DNA of 47,065 bases from Candidatus Schekmanbacteria bacterium (GTDB lineage Bacteria > CSSED10-310 > JACPHN01): contig JACPHN010000043.1 of assembly GCA_016188575.1 (NCBI GenBank), positions 1-47,065 of the forward strand, read 5' to 3'. Every line of letters starts with the position of its first letter. Within the stretch, counting starts at the first letter, position 1. Positions 42,055 to 47,065 of the stretch are shown piece by piece. The translations under genes and the position numbers were made by a program. The notes under the pieces were generated by a model. The model searched no databases. It was given only the letters and a program-made list of their open reading frames with translations, and had not been told where the DNA came from.

Positions 42055-43592
42055 CTCACCAACTGGTAGCATTCGTAGAGCTCCGTGAAGAACGTACCGG
42101 CACCGCTGCCGAAGGGGGGCAGGCCACCGCCGCAAAGCTCGTCCACCGCGTCTTCGAGAAGTCCTCGGTGGCTATCCTTCAGGTGCGCGAGCACCTCGAT
42201 GGCGCGAAACTCGGCGGCGCGGCGCGTCGGGGCCATCGCGGCGCCGGCGAGCGCCGCGGCCTTGCTGTTCGGGAATTTTCCCTGGCGCAGGTTGCTGGCG
42301 AGCTCCAGCAGCGTTTTCAGCTTCGCCGGCTCGTACGGGCGCAGGGTCCGGAGAAAGGACCCTGTGTTTCCCTTCGCGGGGCCATCGAAAACAAACTCGG
42401 TCTTGCGAGCTTCCGTGACCTCGCGCACCATGGAGCTCTTGACGATCTGGAAGTCGACGCGCGCCTGTGTTCGCGGATCGCTCGCCCCGGTGGTGCGCGC
42501 CGCGTCCTTCTTCGCCGAATGGAGGAGTTGCTCCGCCTGATCGAAAAGCAAGTGAAAGGGGTGGCGGGCGCGTCCGACGGCGACCCCGACGGAGATGCTG
42601 AAGCCGTGGCGACACTTTTCCCGGAGCCAGGGAGTCCCGTCCTTCGCCACCGCGCGCCCGGAGCGGCGTTGAAACGCCTCCGGCAGCTCGGCCGCGAACC
42701 GCAGCGCCGCGCTGGCGGGGAGCACCATGACGACGTCGTCTCCGCCGAGCAGCAGCGGCAGGGCCTGCAGGTCATGTTCGCGGATCACCTCGTAGCTCGC
42801 CTCTCGAACCGAGTCGTCCACGATTCTTGAGAACGCCCGGTAGGACTCCTTGTCGGGAATGTCCTGCACGACCTTGCCCATGGAGTTGCCATCCGCGTAG
42901 ACGACTCCGATGTAGCCATGCCGGCCCGAGCTCAATTCGCCGACCTCGTCGAGGGTATCGCAGGGGGGCCATCCGACCGCGTCCTCGAAGGCGCTCCACA
43001 AGTGGCTGTGCGCGGCGCCCGGCCGGCGAATCTCGTGTGCCTTCGCGAGCTTGCGGCGGGTGAGCTCGGATACCCAGCGCACGTCGTCGCCGCCCTCGGG
43101 GCGAGCGATGCCGGCGACGTTGGCGCACACGCGCGCCGGCCGAGCGCCGAGGCTCGCGCACTCGCGAACCAGCGGGGCGGTGGCGACGGCGGCGCGCACC
43201 GGCGCGGCCCACCGGCGGCGGCGCAGGTCGCGGTGCGCGGCAGCCACCGCTGCCTTGTAGCCTTGCCCGTCCAACCTGGCCAGACCGTAGACGAGCGCGA
43301 TGCCACCCGCAAACACCTCGTCGACATCGCACGCCACCCGCACCAACCCCTCGTCGAGGCGCTGCTCGTCAGCGCCGCCCGCCTCCAGCACGAGCTGACC
43401 ACCGCCGCCGTTCGCGTAGACCTCCTCCACCGCGGTCGCCCGCGGCAGGTGCCGGCGGATGCGCTCCACGAGCTCGTCGCGATTGAACGCGTCGAGTAGC
43501 GCGCTGGCTCCTTGTATCTCGCGCAGCGTATCAGTGGCGAAGACAAACTCCTTGATTCCGGGGAAGTCGATCACGACTACATGTTGCGACAC
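42051..43592 (-). CDS. cas10: Type III-D Cas10, HD-less with GGDD cyclase motif
   Basis: 513 residues, started by GTG at 43592 after GGAGGAGGAAGC. It opens MSQHVVVIDFPGIKEFVFAT, the first palm strand, so the N-terminal HD nuclease is absent. Later are HGYIGVVYADGNSMGKVVQD (about 226-245), the metal-binding Asp of palm domain two, and LLLGGDDVVMVLPAS with GGDD at 283-286, intact for cyclic oligoadenylate synthesis. The following HGFSISVGVAVGRARHPFHL and helical C-terminal domain D4 complete a Cas10 of the short, csx10-associated type. First gene of the III-D operon. It is clearly distinct in sequence from the III-B Cas10 of this window. Confidence 0.93.
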   Translation of the reverse strand: MSQHVVVIDFPGIKEFVFATDTLREIQGASALLDAFNRDELVERIRRHLPRATAVEEVYANGGGGQLVLEAGGADEQRLDEGLVRVACDVDEVFAGGIALVYGLARLDGQGYKAAVAAAHRDLRRRRWAAPVRAAVATAPLVRECASLGARPARVCANVAGIARPEGGDDVRWVSELTRRKLAKAHEIRRPGAAHSHLWSAFEDAVGWPPCDTLDEVGELSSGRHGYIGVVYADGNSMGKVVQDIPDKESYRAFSRIVDDSVREASYEVIREHDLQALPLLLGGDDVVMVLPASAALRFAAELPEAFQRRSGRAVAKDGTPWLREKCRHGFSISVGVAVGRARHPFHLLFDQAEQLLHSAKKDAARTTGASDPRTQARVDFQIVKSSMVREVTEARKTEFVFDGPAKGNTGSFLRTLRPYEPAKLKTLLELASNLRQGKFPNSKAAALAGAAMAPTRRAAEFRAIEVLAHLKDSHRGLLEDAVDELCGGGLPPFGSGAGTFFTELYECYQLVR

Positions 43593-43936
43593 GCTTCCTC
43601 CTCCTCCCAGAGCTCTCGATCATGCCTGCGAAGTCCAGCGATCACTGCATACCGCGATCTCGGTCCGCGCGCAAGAGCAAGCAAAGACTGCACCTCATGA
43701 AGCGGTATCTTGCAGTTTTCCACTCGACCCCGCAAGCAGATGATGCACCCAGAGAGAATGCCTGGTTTCTCCCCGGACCGTCTTGCATCTGGCGTGCCAT
43801 GCCGCAGAGAATGGGCGGAGGCCAGAATGACACCGATATCAGACGCTGCCGCGGCTGCGAGGATAAGGAAGATCACAACAAACTTTGTGCCAATGGCAAG
43901 GCAATACGTGCAGGCAGGTCTTTGGTACCTGTTCAC
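43577..43936 (-). CDS. possible small membrane protein overlapping the III-D cas10 start
   Basis: An open frame of 119 residues ends 16 bases inside cas10. It has an N-terminal hydrophobic segment (FVVIFLILAAAAASDIGVI, about 19-37) and a Cys-containing stretch (ILSGCIICLRGRVENCK), then a basic C-terminal part. Third-codon positions are much less GC-rich than in neighbouring genes, and no good ribosome-binding site is evident. It could be a foreign or decaying membrane gene coupled to cas10, or simply an open frame. Confidence 0.3.
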   Translation of the reverse strand: MNRYQRPACTYCLAIGTKFVVIFLILAAAAASDIGVILASAHSLRHGTPDARRSGEKPGILSGCIICLRGRVENCKIPLHEVQSLLALARGPRSRYAVIAGLRRHDRELWEEEEACRNM

Positions 43937-43975
43937 CGCTCCCTGCTTGCGAGGAGGGCAGAGGGGGAGAATGGG
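43930..43975. repeat. dispersed palindromic element, degenerate copy
   Basis: GTTCACCGCTCCCTGCTTGC followed by GAGGAGGGCAGAGGGGGAG resembles, in inverse orientation, the GGTGAACA-ended palindromic element at 2454-2493. The rest of 43937-44174 holds no supported gene. Confidence 0.45.
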
Positions 43976-44174
43976 AATGGCGCAACAGCGCGGTCACGCG
44001 AACGGGCGAAATCGAGCGCTGAAGGGTCCACGGGATTCCGGCGATCCTGCTCCAGTGCCCGCCGGGAAAAAGGGAAAACCGCCTCCAACCCGCTGAACCG
44101 CTCCCGCCACCAGACCACGAGCTGCTGGCACCGTGGCCGCAAAGCAGCGGCGGTGTCGAAATCGCGGTTGCGGT

Positions 44175-44296
44175 TCCTCGCCCGGCTGCTGCTGGTCGAC
44201 CAATAAATCGCCGCGCCGAACGTTCCAAGCCCCCCAGGGCCGGTCCGAATTCGTGAGCAGCGAGGTTCCGACGGTGGTGATCAGCAGTCTGGACAT
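44175..44296 (-). pseudogene. N-terminal fragment of an APE2256-type CARF gene
   Basis: From an ATG at 44296: MSRLLITTVGTSLLTN, then RPWGAWNVR. This aligns with MPRRLIATVGTSLLTN and RPWGGWNVR of the intact CARF protein at 19039-20118. The similarity ends after about 28 residues and the frame then runs into unrelated sequence. It follows the cmr6 remnant, so the relic keeps the cas10...cmr6-CARF order of the intact operon. Confidence 0.85.
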
Positions 44297-44297
44297 G

Positions 44298-44778
44298 ATG
44301 CTGGCTCCGACAGGGTGAAGGATGGCGTCCTCTCGTGGCTGATGCCCTACTGAGCCGCCATTGGCGGCGGGAGCTGGACGGCCAACAGCTTGTTGTGCTT
44401 CGGGTCGAGCTGCGCGAGGACCGGCGCAGGACGCTCCGGGATCGCGGCCTCGGGCGCGCTCGGCCAAAGCCCCGCGGAGCTGCTCGACGTGCTGCCTGGC
44501 GGTCGGTGCTCCGCGATGCCTGGCGGCGAGCCCAAAGAGCTCGTCCCGAAGCGCGTTCAACTTCTGCTCCGCCTCCCGCTTCGCTGGCGCGCTGGCGCGC
44601 TTGCGGCGCGCGGTGCCGCGTGCGCTGTCGCCGCTGCCGGCCGGTGCGGTTCGAGGCGCATGCGGCCGTAACCCGCGGCGGTTTTCGCCCCGATGCCTTC
44701 GACTTCCAGGCCCAGCTTTAGCCAGCCCGCCGCCGCCCGCGCCGAACAGGAGCTTCGCGAACGCCTCGGCGAAGCGTT
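44298..44778 (-). pseudogene. cmr6: C-terminal fragment of cmr6, frameshifted
   Basis: One minus frame gives GWLKLGLEVEGIGAKTAAGY and then GRM, as in residues 229-249 of the intact Cmr6. After a shift, EAEQKLNALRDELFGLAARH and TARQHVEQLRGAL match the helical segment that follows there (TELLALAGQHHG, TAKQHVEKLRDAL). The N-terminal RAMP part is gone, joined directly to residue 49 of the cas10 fragment. The relic lacks the PAKAGI repeats and C-terminal domain of the intact gene. Confidence 0.85.
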
Positions 44779-44928
44779 TCAGCCAAGCGCATCGACGATG
44801 CCGGCGGCGGCCGCTTTCCCGAGCTCGCTGAGCAGCCACGACCCGTGCCACAAGTCCCGGCACCGCCGCGCCGAAGCAATGAAGTCCTGGACTGGTCCGA
44901 TGGTGACGAGCAGCAACTGTTCGCTCAT
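44779..44928 (-). pseudogene. cas10: N-terminal fragment of a type III-B cas10
   Basis: From the ATG at 44928, 49 residues beginning MSEQLLLVTIGPVQDFIASA match the first 49 residues of the intact III-B Cas10 at 44 positions. A TGA follows at once. About 6 kb equivalent to the rest of cas10, cmr3, cmr1, cmr4, cmr5 and the front of cmr6 is deleted. The high identity suggests that the collapse was comparatively recent or that this stretch has been kept similar by recombination. Confidence 0.9.
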
Positions 44929-44967
44929 GTCCCGCTCCCTCAGACTGGTCACACGCCTCACCCGGCC

Positions 44968-44996
44968 ACCCTAGCCGGTACCGGCGCCCGTCGCAA
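44968..44996 (-). promoter_or_regulatory. promoter retained by the collapsed Cmr operon
   Basis: TTGCGA (44991-44996), a 17-base spacer and TAGGGT (44968-44973) lie 40 bases before the cas10 fragment, exactly as in front of the intact operon. It may still transcribe the short remnant. Confidence 0.65.
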
Positions 44997-45045
44997 ACCG
45001 CTCGCGCGCCTTCGACCCCCGGGGCCGCTTCGACCATGCCCGCGC

Positions 45046-46638
45046 CTATCGCGAACCGGCCGGCACGGCGTGTAGTGTGCGAATCTCGCCCCGCGGGATT
45101 ACCCGCGCCCTGCCGCCGACTTCGAGCACGACCTCGGCGACGCGTTCCTCGATGAGAAAGCCATCGACCAGTTTGCCATCGGTGAGCAGTGCTCGCATGA
45201 CGGGGCGCGGTGTCGCCGCGGGCGCTGCCTTCCCTTCGGTGCGCGGCGGCGTGGCCGTGGGCTCGCCGGCCCGGCTCATGGCGTCGCTAATGATTTGCTG
45301 GACGCGCTCTTCCGCGGCGGGTTCCGGAGTTGGAAAACCGTGCAGGGCCATCACGTCACCCATTCTCTGAGCAATTTCATGGGGATCCGGGGTCGCGGTG
45401 CTCGCCGCCTCCGCGAAGCTGACCTGGCAATCGAGGATCTCGATGCGCAGGTTTTCGACGCTGTATGCCGTCAGCCTCGAGTACTGGTCGGAATCGTCGA
45501 ACTGGTTGTCCTCAAAGTCGAACGGAGCCCGGCCCGTCGCTCCCGCGCCGAGGTCGGCGGTGCCATCGGTGAGGCGCGTCGTGAACAGCTCGTCGCCGAA
45601 CACGTTCTTCAGGCGGGCGGTCAGCTTCCACGCCTTGATTCTGCTGGACGAGGAGTTGCGGAGAACCAGGAGCAGGACGGCGTGCTTGCGGTCATATTTG
45701 TCTTCCTGCGTCGTGGTGTCGAATCTCGTGATCTCGAGCGGGCAATCCGCAGGCGCCGGCGGCGTCTCGGCGGCGGCCGGGGCGGCGACCGCCGATGCCG
45801 CATTGGGCGTGGCGGCTCCGGACAGGGTCGCGGACGGGTCCGCCGACCGCGGGCTCGCCGGGGCCGGGGCCGTCAGGTGCGGGATGCCGTACCTGTCGGC
45901 GAGCAAGCGTTGCTCGAGCATGGCGACGGTGTTGGCGAGGGTCGCGACGCGGGTGGACAGGAGTGCCTTGACCAGGCCTCCGGAGTACCTTTCGTCCTCG
46001 GCGCGGGCGGCGGCCAGAGCGGCGCGCTGTGCGGCCAAGTCCGCCTCGATGGCGGCGACTTGCGCGGGTTGCTGCTCGCGCGGAGTAGCGCCGGGAGCTA
46101 CGACCGCGAGATAAGGAATGCCGAAGCGAGCGGCCAGCAGACGCTGTTCGAGCATGGCGATGGTGTTGCTTACCATGCCCGCGCGCGCCGCGAGCAGCGC
46201 CTTCACCAGGCCGCTCTCGTAGCGGTCGAGCTCACTGCGCACCGACGCGAGCACGGCTCTCTGCTCGGCGAGCACCGCCTCGAGCGCGCGGGCTTGCTCC
46301 GGATTGGGCTCCGCGGCGGCGAGCGCCGGCCCCTCGCCCGCACAGGCGTCAGCCTGCCTCGTCTGGACTGCGGCGCGGCGGAAGCGCAGCATGGCGGCCG
46401 TGCTTCGCAGGTAGGCGACGCGCACCTCGGCGAGCGATTGGGCGAGCTCGCCACTGGTCGCACCTTCGGCCTGCGCTTCGGCGACCTCCTTGTCCACCCC
46501 GCGGATCGCTTGCTCCAGCTCGCCGAGCAGTCGGCGCTCCTCGTCGGTGTAAGGAAGCACCCAGGCGCAGGCCGCCACTACCCCGGTCAGCGCCAGCGCG
46601 GGGGCGAGCGCATGGTTTGGCCATCTCACGTGCTTCAT
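45046..46638 (-). CDS. lipoprotein-like exported protein with two coiled-coil repeats
   Basis: 530 residues from the ATG at 46638 (AGGAG upstream). The signal segment ALAPALALTGVVAAC ends in a lipobox-like VAAC at Cys23. The mature part is strongly helical: an Ala/Glu-rich coiled coil, then two copies of a 55-residue motif (RAVLASVRSELDRYESGLVK...AMLEQRLLAARFGIPYL and RAALAAARAEDERYSGGLVK...AMLEQRLLADRYGIPHL). A beta-rich domain follows from about 320 (LEITRFDTTTQEDKYDRKHA, FDFEDNQFDDSDQYSRL) and resembles domains that handle exposed side chains of secreted proteins. A C-terminal tail ends in VLEVGGRARVIPRGEIRTLH. I do not recognise a family. No neighbour suggests a job. Confidence 0.65.
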   Translation of the reverse strand: MKHVRWPNHALAPALALTGVVAACAWVLPYTDEERRLLGELEQAIRGVDKEVAEAQAEGATSGELAQSLAEVRVAYLRSTAAMLRFRRAAVQTRQADACAGEGPALAAAEPNPEQARALEAVLAEQRAVLASVRSELDRYESGLVKALLAARAGMVSNTIAMLEQRLLAARFGIPYLAVVAPGATPREQQPAQVAAIEADLAAQRAALAAARAEDERYSGGLVKALLSTRVATLANTVAMLEQRLLADRYGIPHLTAPAPASPRSADPSATLSGAATPNAASAVAAPAAAETPPAPADCPLEITRFDTTTQEDKYDRKHAVLLLVLRNSSSSRIKAWKLTARLKNVFGDELFTTRLTDGTADLGAGATGRAPFDFEDNQFDDSDQYSRLTAYSVENLRIEILDCQVSFAEAASTATPDPHEIAQRMGDVMALHGFPTPEPAAEERVQQIISDAMSRAGEPTATPPRTEGKAAPAATPRPVMRALLTDGKLVDGFLIEERVAEVVLEVGGRARVIPRGEIRTLHAVPAGSR

Positions 46639-47031
46639 CACAAAGGTCTCCTGGCGGTTGGACGATGCTCTCGGGTGGGCTCGGCCCAGACGCGCGGAGT
46701 TGCAGGAACTGTGCCAGCGGTCGCGAAGCGGGGAAGGCGTAGGTGGTGCAAGGGCAGCGACGGGCGCCACAAACTTTCTTCTCTCGAGGGTTATCGGCAT
46801 GCGGTGAGCCGCGTCAGGAGCGTGTTTTCAAAGAGCCCAGGGCCGCCTTCAACCGGGAAAAACGCGATGGCTGTGCGTTATCGGTTTGCTCGTGGGGCTA
46901 CCTGCTTGCCCGCAGGTTGGCCCGCTGGTGACCTCAGCATGGCGACATGACCCGCCACGGGCAACGCGGTTGCGAGGTCGCCACGGGTGGTACGAGCGTT
47001 CCGGATCGCGACGTGCTATCGTGCGTGCGTC
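46639..47031. other. intergenic stretch between divergent genes
   Basis: No gene supported. It should hold the promoters of the lipoprotein-like gene (minus) and of the gene at the window end (plus). I could not define boxes with confidence. Confidence 0.3.
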
Positions 47032-47065
47032 ATGGAAACCGTGCTCACATATCGCGGGCGCGACG
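47032..47065 (+). CDS. start of a gene cut by the window edge; possibly DUF4338/DruA-like
   Basis: The ATG at 47032 opens METVLTYRGRD. This resembles the beginning of DUF4338 proteins (DruA of Druantia type I, also carried by mobile elements), which typically start ME-x-VLxYRGR. Eleven residues cannot prove it. Confidence 0.3.
   Translation, partial: METVLTYRGRD

Overview
The window is GC-rich throughout and densely packed. Druantia III, two type III CRISPR-Cas effector operons, CARF effectors and many dispersed palindromic repeats point to a high-GC proteobacterium (beta, gamma or delta). There is no rRNA, tRNA or core metabolic marker, so the lineage cannot be fixed. The region is a defence island that has been built up and eroded several times.

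Layout. 1-3.5 kb: the 3' edge of a probable group II intron, a GNAT acetyltransferase, a shortened BtpA-like TIM-barrel gene coupled to a truncated upstream gene, a dead fragment of cmr1 and a two-repeat secreted protein. 3.9-13.7 kb: a cas1 fragment butted against a two-gene Druantia type III system (druE then druH, minus strand). 13.7-18.8 kb: hairpins, a MITE-like element, a CARF gene fragment, then on the plus strand a DUF1152 gene, a CARF gene with a RelE-like C-terminus (Cami1-like) and an AAA ATPase. 19-27.2 kb: a complete type III-B (Cmr) operon on the minus strand: cas10-cmr3-cmr1-cmr4-cmr5-cmr6-CARF, with a recognisable promoter. 27.2-34 kb: small genes of unknown function, a 43-bp-period tandem repeat, a hairpin cluster and an unknown three-gene operon. 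34.1-43.6 kb: a second effector operon of subtype III-D type, with cas10, several Cas7-like RAMPs, csx10, two small helical proteins, csx19, a TIGR03986 RAMP and a TIGR02710 CARF-HEPN gene. 44.2-45.0 kb: the collapsed remnant of a second Cmr operon, promoter still present. 45-46.6 kb: a lipoprotein-like gene. The last bases open a gene that may be DUF4338/DruA-like.

How the parts work together. Both Cas10 proteins keep the GGDD cyclase motif and both lack an HD nuclease domain, so both complexes should defend mainly by cyclic oligoadenylate signalling. The CARF proteins (RelE-like, APE2256-like and HEPN types) are the expected receivers. No CRISPR array, cas2, cas6 or intact cas1 is present, so crRNAs must come from elsewhere or the systems are stranded. 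The cas1, cmr1, CARF and cas10/cmr6 fragments show that at least one further type III locus and an adaptation module once existed here. The most novel elements are the DUF1152-CARF-RelE pair, the in-frame palindromic insertions in druH and cmr3, and the 43-bp repeat upstream of the Cmr operon.
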